NCBI RefSeq assembly: GCF_051488665.1
Contig: NZ_JBPSEG010000001.1
Coordinates: forward strand, 62,001-126,000
DNA from: Melioribacter sp051488665
Lineage (GTDB): Bacteria > Bacteroidota > Ignavibacteria > Ignavibacteriales > Melioribacteraceae
DNA length: 64,000 nt
Direction of reading: 5' to 3'
Shown here piece by piece: positions 1 through 8,196 of this stretch. Both the position numbers and the translations under genes were made by a program. The notes beneath the pieces were generated by a model, which was not told the DNA's origin, did no database searches, and saw nothing but the letters and a program-made list of their open reading frames with translations. Within the stretch, counting starts at the first letter, position 1. Each line of letters opens with the position of its first letter.

Positions 1-1340
1 TCGCTAATATGACGACCGAATGGGGAGCCGTTGCGGGAATCTTCCCTGTCGACAATATTACTTTAGAATGGCTCGAAAAAAGAATCGATTACATCGAAAA
101 GAGAGGTCCCGAAGGCGTGCCTTCCGACGCCGACGGTAACGGTAAAAATCCGAGATTGAACAGAGAAAGACTTAACGAGCTCAAAAAAAATGCGGACAAT
201 CTAAAACCGGATGACGGCGCATTTTACGCCAAAGAACTTACAATAGATTTATCGACAATCGAACCGGTTGTCGCCGGACCGAACAGCGTAAAGAAATTCT
301 CGCCCGTTTCCGAACTGATAAAAAACAAAGTGAAAATCGATAAAGCATATCTCGTTTCTTGCGTCAATTCGAGACTTGAAGATATTGAACAGGCGGCAAA
401 AATTGTAAAAGGAAAAAAGATAGCTCCGCATGTCAAATTTTATATTGCAGCGGCTTCCAGCGAAGTTCAAAAAGAGAGCGAGGCCCGGGGCTACTGGCAG
501 GATTTAATAAACGCCGGCGCCGTTGCGCTTCCTCCGGGATGCGGTCCCTGTATCGGTCTGGGCGCGGGATTGTTAGAAGACGGAGAAGTAGGAATATCGG
601 CGACAAACAGAAATTTCAAAGGCAGAATGGGTTCGCCGAAAGCTTTTGCGTATCTGGCATCGCCCGCAGTTGTAGCCCATTCCGCCGTCGCAGGTTATAT
701 AAATTACGATGTCGCTCAATCCGAAAATTCGATTGCCGGCTCCATAAAAATTAATTCAAAGCCCGAATCGCAAACACAACAAGTCGATATTATTGAAGGC
801 TTTCCCACAGAAATAAAAGGCGAAATTATCTTCTGCCCTCAGGATAACTTAAACACGGACGGCATTTATCCCGGCAAATACACTTATAACGACGATATGA
901 CTCCCGGCGATCAGGCAAATGTAGTTATGGAAAATTACGACCCGGAATTCAGAAAAATTGCGCAGGAAGGAGACCTTCTAGTCGGCGGTTTCAATTTCGG
1001 GACGGGCAGCTCGCGAGAACAGGCAGCCACAGCCCTCAAATACAAAGGCATACAACTCGTAATTGCGGGCTCTTTCAGCGAAACGTATAAACGCAACGCC
1101 ATTAACAACGGCTTCCTGGCAATCGAATGCCCCAAGCTTGTTATTGACCTGAAAAAAATGTTTGAGGACAATAACAAAAACACAATCAAAACCGGAATTG
1201 CAGCGACGGTGGATTTTGTAAATTCCAAATTAATTGCGGACGATAAAATCTATAATATTTCTCCTGTCGGCGTTCCAGCTCAGGAATTGATTGTATCGGG
1301 AGGACTCGAAAACTGGATAAAAAAAAATCTGGAAAATTAA
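1..1340 (+). CDS. Aconitase/homoaconitase-family hydratase, 5' end cut by window
   Basis: C-terminal part of a [4Fe-4S] aconitase-superfamily hydro-lyase. The reading frame is open to the window edge and the first visible in-window Met (position 9) lies inside the conserved NMTTEWGA motif, so the true start is upstream. Counting from that Met, the cluster-ligand cysteines are visible at about residue 118 (SCVNSR) and residues 178 and 181 (PPGCGPCIG). A swivel domain follows with GFNFGTGSSREQAA near residue 330. The GTGSSREQAATA-type sequence and the TDGIYPGKYTY stretch resemble homoaconitase (Lys4) or single-chain aconitase more than bacterial AcnB. It lies upstream of a PrpD-family gene and citrate-lyase genes, so its substrate may be a tricarboxylic or methyl-branched acid. 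Exact substrate is not determinable from sequence. Confidence 0.88.
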   Translation, partial: ANMTTEWGAVAGIFPVDNITLEWLEKRIDYIEKRGPEGVPSDADGNGKNPRLNRERLNELKKNADNLKPDDGAFYAKELTIDLSTIEPVVAGPNSVKKFSPVSELIKNKVKIDKAYLVSCVNSRLEDIEQAAKIVKGKKIAPHVKFYIAAASSEVQKESEARGYWQDLINAGAVALPPGCGPCIGLGAGLLEDGEVGISATNRNFKGRMGSPKAFAYLASPAVVAHSAVAGYINYDVAQSENSIAGSIKINSKPESQTQQVDIIEGFPTEIKGEIIFCPQDNLNTDGIYPGKYTYNDDMTPGDQANVVMENYDPEFRKIAQEGDLLVGGFNFGTGSSREQAATALKYKGIQLVIAGSFSETYKRNAINNGFLAIECPKLVIDLKKMFEDNNKNTIKTGIAATVDFVNSKLIADDKIYNISPVGVPAQELIVSGGLENWIKKNLEN

Positions 1341-1363
1341 TTTTACCGAATTGTCATTTAACG

Positions 1364-1384
1364 CTTTTCTTTTAGGAAGAAAAG
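1364..1384 (+). terminator. Weak hairpin after aconitase gene
   Basis: An 8-bp inverted repeat, CTTTTCTT / AAGAAAAG, with a 5-nt loop (TTAGG) sits 24 bases after the aconitase stop and is followed by the T-rich stretch TGATAATTTTA. The stem is low in GC, so it could be a weak terminator or an mRNA-stabilising hairpin inside a longer operon. Confidence 0.35.
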
Positions 1385-1565
1385 TGATAATTTTATGGCA
1401 ACTAAAGGCATAAGTAATTGTGCGCAAAGTGAATAAAATAACTTCCAAAAATTATTATCCTTATCTCAACTTCCCGAAATTATACGAAACCAACTGGCAG
1501 AATAAATAGACCTTCTTCGCCTTTAACCACTCTCTCATTAAAAAAAACAGTATAAGGAATTCGTC

Positions 1566-2999
1566 ATGGAAAAATCCGTTTCACGAATTATTTCCGAATT
1601 CGCCGTAAATTTAAAATACGAAGAAATACCGGGGGAAGTTATTCACGAAGCCAAACGTTTTTTGTACGATTCGATCGGATGCGCATACGGAGCTTACGAA
1701 ACCAAAGACGTAAATATCATCAGAAATTATTTCCGGAATATAGGCGGAAGGCAGGAATCGACAGTTTTAGCGTTCGGGGACAAATTCCCTTCCGCCCATG
1801 CGGCATTTGTAAATTCTCAGATGATACGTTCTCTCGATTTTAACGACATCTACTGGAAACAGGATCCGTCGCATCCCTCGGATTTAATTCCCGCCGCTTT
1901 AGCGATAGGCGAGTATTCCAATGCAAGCATGAAAGACGTTTTGACCGCAATTGTATTGGGCTACGAATTCGAGCAACGCTTATGCGAAATTGCCGTACCG
2001 GGCATACGCGAGCGTAAATGGCATCATGCATCCATAACGCAATTTGTAGCGCCGGTAGTAGCGGGCAAACTGCTCAATCTAAACGCAGAGCAAATGGTAA
2101 ACGCCGTAGGTATTAACGGCTCTCATAATTTTACTTCCGGAGCTCCCGCCTCCGGTCAACTTTCGATGATGAAAAACACGGTCGATCCGATGGCTGTCTA
2201 CAACGGCGTAATTTCGTCCTTCCTGGCAAAAGAAGGCTTTACGGGTCCCGAATTTATTTTTGAAGGCAAAGAAGGTTTCTTCGATTGTTTATGGGGATGG
2301 GATTATAAAACGAAACAAAACAAACCGGTCAAAGCGCCGGGTATGGATATCTACGGCGAGTGGGGGTGGGATCTCTATAAACTATTCGACGGTCTCGGCA
2401 ATAAATATAAAATTCTCGAATGCAGTATGAAAGCTTTTCCTACCGAAGCGCTAACTCACACTCACATTTCCGCCGTTCTTTCTCTCGTAAATAAGAACGA
2501 CATCAAACCGGAGCAAATAGATAAAATCATAATAACAACGATAGCAAGAGTATGCGACATCCTGTTCGATCCGCAAAAGTATAAGCCAAAATCGAGAGAA
2601 ACGGCAGACCATTCACTGCCCTATTGCATTGCCGCGGCTGTAGTCGACAGGAAGATTACAACCGATTCATTCTCGGAAGAAAAACTCAAAGACCCGCGTA
2701 TCTGGTCGGTCATCGATAAGATTGAAGGCGTAGCCTCTTATGATTTCGAAAAATTGTTTCCCGAAAAACAACCGTCGAAAGTCGAAATTATTACAACCGA
2801 CGGAAAAGAATATTCGGAATATCTCGAGTATCCGAAAGGTCATCCAAACAACCCGATGACCGACGAGGAATTGGAATCAAAATTCAACAGTCTTTCTTCG
2901 AAACTTTTGGACTCACGTAAACAAAAAGAAATTAAAGAACTCGTTAATAACTGTGAAAATATGAAAGCAGGCGAATTCATGAATAAATTAATTGTGTAA
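1566..2999 (+). CDS. MmgE/PrpD-family dehydratase
   Basis: 477-residue cytosolic protein of the MmgE/PrpD family (2-methylcitrate dehydratase, cis-aconitate decarboxylase, iminodisuccinate epimerase). The alpha-helical N-terminal domain includes the GYE segment near residue 125. The characteristic C-terminal-half motif ETADHSLPYCIAAA lies near residue 345, and the family's closing stretch YPKGHPNNPMT lies near 420. Length matches the usual 450-500. An AAGGA ribosome site precedes the ATG. The downstream CitD-CitE gene begins 4 bases after the stop, so the two are co-translated in one operon. A direct role in methylcitrate breakdown is plausible, but PrpB/PrpC are not in view and family members act on several substrates. 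Confidence 0.88.
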   Translation: MEKSVSRIISEFAVNLKYEEIPGEVIHEAKRFLYDSIGCAYGAYETKDVNIIRNYFRNIGGRQESTVLAFGDKFPSAHAAFVNSQMIRSLDFNDIYWKQDPSHPSDLIPAALAIGEYSNASMKDVLTAIVLGYEFEQRLCEIAVPGIRERKWHHASITQFVAPVVAGKLLNLNAEQMVNAVGINGSHNFTSGAPASGQLSMMKNTVDPMAVYNGVISSFLAKEGFTGPEFIFEGKEGFFDCLWGWDYKTKQNKPVKAPGMDIYGEWGWDLYKLFDGLGNKYKILECSMKAFPTEALTHTHISAVLSLVNKNDIKPEQIDKIIITTIARVCDILFDPQKYKPKSRETADHSLPYCIAAAVVDRKITTDSFSEEKLKDPRIWSVIDKIEGVASYDFEKLFPEKQPSKVEIITTDGKEYSEYLEYPKGHPNNPMTDEELESKFNSLSSKLLDSRKQKEIKELVNNCENMKAGEFMNKLIV

Positions 3000-3003
3000 T
3001 AAT

Positions 3004-4203
3004 ATGAAAACGGAAATTCTTAACGATACGGGGTCGGCAGGCGTTAAATCCGATAATACGCGTTCGGACTGCCGCGTTACAATAAAAAAATTAAAACGCT
3101 CTAAAAGCCTGACAATTAAACTGAAGAGCAAAGTCGACAAATTGTACGGCGGCGAAATAGAACGCCTGATACGCAGGATATCGTCGTTCTACGAACTGAC
3201 AGGAGCCGAAATTGAAATCGAAGACTACGGAGCTCTGCCTTATACGATTGCGGCGCGGTTCGAAACGGCATATAAAAGAATTTTCAGGAATGAAACAAAA
3301 GAATTTCTCCCGCCGATAAAGAAAGAATTAATAACGCCGACATCAAAAGACAGAATAAGAAGAAGCCGGCTTTATTTGCCCGGAAACGAACCGAAGTTTC
3401 ATATAAACGCGGGGCTTCATAAACCAGACGGAGTTATACTCGATCTTGAAGACAGCGTTCACCCTTCCGAAAAAGACTCGGCGCGTATTTTGGTCCGGAA
3501 TGCGTTACGAGCCGTCAATTTTTACGGCGCCGAAAAAATGGTTCGAATTAATCAACTTCCTCTCGGGCTTGAGGATTTGAGAGCAATCGTTCCTCATTAC
3601 GTTCATGTAATTCTTATTCCAAAATGCGAGTCAAAAGAAACAGTCATTAAAGTCGAAGAAGAAATTAACGCCGTCAAAAAAGAAAAAAATATTCGTTATA
3701 AAATTTATTTAATGCCGATTATCGAAAGCGCATTGGGAGTTGTGAATGCATTCGAAATTGCATCGGCTTCGGAAAATATTTGCGCGCTGACAATCGGACT
3801 TGAAGATTATACGGCGGATATCGGCGTTCAAAGAACCGAAGCGGGTCTCGAAAGTTTTTACGCCCGCTCGGTCGTCGTCAATGCCGCAAAAGCCGCCGGA
3901 GTCCAAGCCATCGATTCGGTTTATTCGGACGTCGGGAATACGGAAGGACTCTATAAAAGCTGTCTCGAATCGAAAGCTCTCGGTTTTGAAGGGAAAGGAT
4001 GCATACATCCCAGACAAATAAAAATAGTACATACAGCTTTTGCGCCTTCTCCTTCGGAAATCGAAAAAGCAAGAGTGATTGTGGAAGCTTTCAACGAAAC
4101 CCGCAGAAAAAATCTGGGCGTTATATCGATCGGGAGCAAAATGATCGATCCACCGGTTGTTAAACGCGCATTGAAAATTCTTGAATCGGTAAAACAAAAA
4201 TGA
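3004..4203 (+). CDS. citE: CitD-CitE fusion: citrate lyase acyl carrier and beta subunit
   Basis: About 399 residues joining two normally separate citrate-lyase subunits. Residues 1-95 resemble CitD, the acyl carrier protein that carries the phosphoribosyl-dephospho-CoA arm; a serine-rich segment (AGVKSDNTRSDCRV) near residue 15 is in the place of the attachment serine, and EDYGALPYTIAARFETA is a CitD-like C-terminal helix. From about residue 115 the CitE/HpcH-HpaI TIM barrel begins (RRSRLYLPGNEPKF), followed by GVILDLEDSVHPSEK and GLEDYTADIGVQRTEAG. CitE cleaves citryl-CoA-type thioesters. I chose the ATG at 3004 rather than a TTG at 2992. The stop overlaps the citF start (ATGA), supporting stoichiometric expression. 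No citX, citG or citC is visible here for cofactor maturation. Confidence 0.88.
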   Translation: MKTEILNDTGSAGVKSDNTRSDCRVTIKKLKRSKSLTIKLKSKVDKLYGGEIERLIRRISSFYELTGAEIEIEDYGALPYTIAARFETAYKRIFRNETKEFLPPIKKELITPTSKDRIRRSRLYLPGNEPKFHINAGLHKPDGVILDLEDSVHPSEKDSARILVRNALRAVNFYGAEKMVRINQLPLGLEDLRAIVPHYVHVILIPKCESKETVIKVEEEINAVKKEKNIRYKIYLMPIIESALGVVNAFEIASASENICALTIGLEDYTADIGVQRTEAGLESFYARSVVVNAAKAAGVQAIDSVYSDVGNTEGLYKSCLESKALGFEGKGCIHPRQIKIVHTAFAPSPSEIEKARVIVEAFNETRRKNLGVISIGSKMIDPPVVKRALKILESVKQK

Positions 4204-5765
4204 CGAGCAACATGAAAATGATAAAAAACAAAGCCGGCAGATTAGTTCCGTTATACGTAAACGGAATCAAACAAACTCCTTTCAAAGGAGTCGACAAATA
4301 CAAACCGAAAAGCAAAAAAGCCGCTCCCCGGATATCTACTTGCGTTGATTTTCCTAAAGACGGAAATAAAGTCGTAAAAAACTTGAAAAAAGCTCTCGAG
4401 CTTTCGGGCATAAAAGACGGTATGACAATTTCGACGCACCATCACCTTCGCAACGGAGATTTGGTAACCAACTATTTATTCGACGTAATCCATTCGATGG
4501 GAATTAAAAATATAAGGTGGTTTCCGAGCGCGTCATTCCCCTGTCACGAACATTTAATCAAATATCTCGAAGACGGCACGATTCATCATATAGAAGGCTC
4601 GTTGAACGGACCGTTGGGCAAATACGCAAGTACGGGAAAGATGAAAGGAACGGGAGTATTGCGTTCGCACGGCGGCAGATATCAGGCGATACAGGACGGC
4701 GAAGTTCATATCGACATTGCGGTTATTGCGGCTCCCGCATCGGATATGTTCGGAAACGCCAACGGTCTTTACGGAAAATCGGCATGCGGTGGATTGGGTT
4801 TTGCTCTTGCAGATTCCATTTATGCCGACAAGGTTATTATCGTCACCGATAATTTAGTCGACTTCCCGTGCGTTCCAGGGCAGATTTCCGGCAACAATGT
4901 CGATTACGTGGTAGTCGTCGATTCGATCGGCGACCCTGCAAAAATTGTAAGCGGAACTACCGAGATAACAAAGAGTCCGGACAGACTTTTAATTGCCGAA
5001 TACGTAGCGGAGTTTATGGACGCAGCAGGAATTTTAAAAGACGGGTTTTCGTTCCAGGCAGGAGCCGGCGGCACGAGTCTGGCATTCATCCCTTTTATTA
5101 AAGAAAAAATGAAACAAAAAAATATAAAAGCCCGTTTTGTAAGAGGAGGCTCCACAAAATATCTGGTCGAAATGCTCGAAGAAGGTTTAACCGATTATAT
5201 CCTCGACGGACAAACGTTCGATCTTGAAGGCGTCAGGTCAATGAGAGAAAATCCGAAGCACATAATGACTTCCCCTTTTACAAGTTATAATTTTCACGGC
5301 AAGGGAAATTTTGCTTCGATGGTAGACGCGGTTGTATTGGGAGCCACGGAAGTTGACCTGAATTTTAACGCCAACGTTGTGACGCACTCGGACGGGATGT
5401 TATTGCACGGAATCGGCGGATGGCAAAATTGTCTTTATGCGGGCTGCACTATTTTAGCCATACCCTCATTCAGGGACAGAATCCCAGTGATTGTGGACGA
5501 GGTAACTACGCTCTGCGGACCCGGTGAATTAATTGACGCAGTGATTACGGAACGCGGCATTGCAGTCAATCCGGCAAGAAAAGATTTGATTAAAAAAGTA
5601 AAGAAAAGCTCTCTTCCGCTGCGGTCGATTGCCGATATTCAAAAAGAGGTTTATGAAATATGCGGCAGACCGGCAAAACCGAAAATCGACAGAAGAAAAG
5701 TAGTCTCGGTAGTCAAATGGGTCGACGGAACTTTACTCGATTCGGTTTATAAGGTAAGCGAATAA
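4200..5765 (+). CDS. citF: Citrate lyase alpha subunit (citrate:acetate CoA/ACP transferase)
   Basis: 521 residues, the usual CitF length. CitF transfers the acyl-carrier thiol from acetyl to citrate or an analogue before CitE cleaves it. Recognisable stretches are STHHHLRNGDLVTNY near 80, SHGGRYQAIQDGEVHIDIA near 160, FSFQAGAGGTSLAF near 285 and SDGMLLHGIGGWQN near 400, all typical of the alpha subunit. The start codon overlaps the CitD-CitE stop by four bases. The gene ends two bases before the convergent lipoprotein gene, with no obvious terminator between them. The complex could be citrate lyase or citramalate lyase; sequence alone does not decide. Confidence 0.92.
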   Translation: MTSNMKMIKNKAGRLVPLYVNGIKQTPFKGVDKYKPKSKKAAPRISTCVDFPKDGNKVVKNLKKALELSGIKDGMTISTHHHLRNGDLVTNYLFDVIHSMGIKNIRWFPSASFPCHEHLIKYLEDGTIHHIEGSLNGPLGKYASTGKMKGTGVLRSHGGRYQAIQDGEVHIDIAVIAAPASDMFGNANGLYGKSACGGLGFALADSIYADKVIIVTDNLVDFPCVPGQISGNNVDYVVVVDSIGDPAKIVSGTTEITKSPDRLLIAEYVAEFMDAAGILKDGFSFQAGAGGTSLAFIPFIKEKMKQKNIKARFVRGGSTKYLVEMLEEGLTDYILDGQTFDLEGVRSMRENPKHIMTSPFTSYNFHGKGNFASMVDAVVLGATEVDLNFNANVVTHSDGMLLHGIGGWQNCLYAGCTILAIPSFRDRIPVIVDEVTTLCGPGELIDAVITERGIAVNPARKDLIKKVKKSSLPLRSIADIQKEVYEICGRPAKPKIDRRKVVSVVKWVDGTLLDSVYKVSE

Positions 5766-5767
5766 TA

Positions 5768-7228
5768 TTAATAGTTTCCCTTTTTAACTTTTGCCGCGCC
5801 GCCTCCGAATGTGGCTATCCACAAGTTTCCGTCCGGCGCAATTTTTATGTCGACTACCTGGCTTGCCAGCAATTTGGAATTTGACGTGTTAAAGAAGAAT
5901 CCGTCCGAAGGGTCGTATCTGAATTTAGTCAATCCGCCTTTTGTGCCGATCCATTTGTTTCCTTCTTCGTCAACATAAATCGATTCGACAAAATTAGACG
6001 GCACGCCGACGAGTTCCAACTGTTCCCATACGCCGTCTTTGAATCTAGTAAATCCGCCCAACTCGCCTTTTTCGCTGTTATAAATATGAGCCGCATAAAC
6101 ATAGCCTTCTTTGTCGCAGGCAATGTCTTTGATTGAATTTCCGAGATTAGCGCCCAGATTCATATTCGACATATCATAAATTTCCCATTGATTTCCGTCG
6201 TACATATTAATTCCTGCGCTGTTAGTCGCAACCCACACATTATTAAAATTGTCGATTGCAATTCCCGTTACAAAATCGCTCGACATTCCGGAAGTCCTGT
6301 CGAAAACTTTCCAACTTTTTCCGTCGTATCTGACCAATCCTTTTTGAGTGCCGATCCACATTACGTCTTCTTTATCGAAAACAACGCTTGTAACGTACGG
6401 GTCGGGCAGATTCGGAGTAAAATCTGTCCAAGCCGCGCCGTCGTATTTTTGAAGACTTCCGCTCGTGGCAACGTACAATTCATTGTTGTGAATATAAAGG
6501 GAATTAATGAAGTTATATTTGAGCTGCGAATTTGTCGATTGAATTATATCAAATTTATTTCCGCGGATTCTTACAATACCGCGGTCTCTTGTTCCAATCC
6601 AAACGCTGGCGCCGTCGACTGCAAGAGCCGAAAGATGATTGCTGCTCAATTGCGAATTATTAATATTATAATTGACCCATTTGCTTGTATCGTCCAGAAT
6701 AAAATTCAAGTATTTTATTTTACTGTAAGTTACCTGAACAATTGCGCTGTCGGAGCGGTGAAGCGGCAATTCGCACTTTACTTTATATTCGCCCACCAAT
6801 AAATTTGTAAGATATTTCGGAGTAACGTAGCCCGTATTTTCGTCATTCAGGTAAACGGACGCTCCTACCGGTTTACTGTTTACATAAATAATACCGAAGT
6901 TTGCCGGATTTTTATAAAAGTCCACAAAGAGGGATTTATATTCGGCGCCGCTAATTTCTTCGGTTATGGTAGTGTCTTTGAACAAATTCTTTTTCAATGT
7001 AACGTAGTGGACGCCTTCGGATAATCCTTTGATAGTATCCGGAGTAACGAATCCGGAATTTTTACCGTCTATATAAATAAGCGCGGAATCCGGGTTGCTG
7101 TCGACGAAGATTTTACCGTTATATAAAATTTCCGGCTCCGCCGAACCAGTATAAACTTCCCTGTCGCACGAATTAAAAATGTAAAGCGCCAGTATTCCGA
7201 CCGATAATATTTTCAGAAAACTTTTCAT
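5768..7228 (-). CDS. Lipoprotein with PEGA domains and beta-propeller repeats
   Basis: 486-residue exported lipoprotein. The N-terminus is a type II signal peptide ending YIFNSC, with the lipidated Cys at about 20. Two PEGA-type surface domains follow, near 40-90 (IYIDGKNSGFVTPD) and 112-160 (VYLNDENTGYVTPK). The rest is a propeller of Reg_prop-like repeats with recurrent W-I/V-x-T motifs (VWIGTRDRG, MWIGTQKG, VWVATNSAG, LWIATFGGG). It is last in a three-gene operon and its start overlaps the previous stop by four bases. The context suggests a surface-exposed accessory to the TonB receptor, perhaps substrate capture or outer-membrane anchoring. No catalytic motif was seen. Confidence 0.8.
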   Translation of the reverse strand: MKSFLKILSVGILALYIFNSCDREVYTGSAEPEILYNGKIFVDSNPDSALIYIDGKNSGFVTPDTIKGLSEGVHYVTLKKNLFKDTTITEEISGAEYKSLFVDFYKNPANFGIIYVNSKPVGASVYLNDENTGYVTPKYLTNLLVGEYKVKCELPLHRSDSAIVQVTYSKIKYLNFILDDTSKWVNYNINNSQLSSNHLSALAVDGASVWIGTRDRGIVRIRGNKFDIIQSTNSQLKYNFINSLYIHNNELYVATSGSLQKYDGAAWTDFTPNLPDPYVTSVVFDKEDVMWIGTQKGLVRYDGKSWKVFDRTSGMSSDFVTGIAIDNFNNVWVATNSAGINMYDGNQWEIYDMSNMNLGANLGNSIKDIACDKEGYVYAAHIYNSEKGELGGFTRFKDGVWEQLELVGVPSNFVESIYVDEEGNKWIGTKGGLTKFRYDPSDGFFFNTSNSKLLASQVVDIKIAPDGNLWIATFGGGAAKVKKGNY

Positions 7229-8196
7229 TCTTTCAATCCCGGTATGTAACCAAACGACCTGATGTAATCGTGAGTAAACCGCAGCACATAATAATTCCGA
7301 TTGTAAGCCCCGAAAACTCCGAATCCACCTTTTATATTCGAATAATCCATTTCGTCGAGTTTAACCGAAAATCTGTTGTTCGCATTCGCCGTCGTATTGT
7401 AATAGACGCTTAAATTTTCGTCGAGTGAAATTACTTCGAGAATGCAGCTCAGAATTTCAAATTTGCTTTTGTCCGGTTCGCCTTCGGAAATTAGTTCCAT
7501 TGCTTTATCGATTACAGACATATCATAACTGTAGCGGCTTTGCGTTATCGGTTTGGGATAGTTCGGCACGTGCTTGCCTTCGTATTCCACATAATTTTGC
7601 GGCACTTCATAAATATATCTTTTTCTCGATCCGCCTTCGTGTTTAAAATAATAGATTCCCATTCTTAATACGAAGACCGGTCTTGTTTGAGCGCTGTTCC
7701 AGACAACCTGAATATAATCTCCTTTTTGAGGCGGTATGAGAGTGTCCGACAAAGCTTCGCTGAATTTAATCGGTTGAGGAACCGTCGTGGTTGAAGACAA
7801 TACCTTTCCGTTCGGTAAGACGGCTTCGATTTCGAGAGGAAGCCCCGGTTCCGGTCTGAAATCTTTTGCATAATAAATTCTGTACGGGGATTTATATTTG
7901 TCGTCGGGCGAACGTTCGACTGTTGTATCTTTTAGTATGACGACGTTGTCGTTACCGCTCCATAATCTGACCAATGCATTTTGAACGGATTTATCGTCGG
8001 TATTGCCGTACGGATCGAAATTCCCGGACAGATAACTCTTCGACAACAAAGCCGTCTGATAATTCGTATCGGCTCTCACAATACAATTAAGGACATATTT
8101 TTCTTCGAATTCCCCGTAAGGATCGAACGACTCGTCGCATGAAATAATCGTCAGCGCCAATAAAATAAAAGCAGAATAAAATAATTTCTTTTTCAT
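7225..8196 (-). CDS. DUF4249-type outer-membrane lipoprotein
   Basis: 323-residue lipoprotein with a signal peptide and lipobox (LTIISC, Cys about 20). The N-terminal beta-rich domain has the pattern of DUF4249 proteins (YVLNCIVRAD, then an alignment-like LPLEIEAVLPNGKVLSSTTTVP segment). DUF4249 genes are regularly paired with TonB-dependent receptors in Bacteroidota and are thought to be accessory surface lipoproteins, though their ligand is unknown. It overlaps the receptor gene upstream and the PEGA lipoprotein downstream by four bases each, so the three are made together. Confidence 0.75.
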   Translation of the reverse strand: MKKKLFYSAFILLALTIISCDESFDPYGEFEEKYVLNCIVRADTNYQTALLSKSYLSGNFDPYGNTDDKSVQNALVRLWSGNDNVVILKDTTVERSPDDKYKSPYRIYYAKDFRPEPGLPLEIEAVLPNGKVLSSTTTVPQPIKFSEALSDTLIPPQKGDYIQVVWNSAQTRPVFVLRMGIYYFKHEGGSRKRYIYEVPQNYVEYEGKHVPNYPKPITQSRYSYDMSVIDKAMELISEGEPDKSKFEILSCILEVISLDENLSVYYNTTANANNRFSVKLDEMDYSNIKGGFGVFGAYNRNYYVLRFTHDYIRSFGYIPGLKE

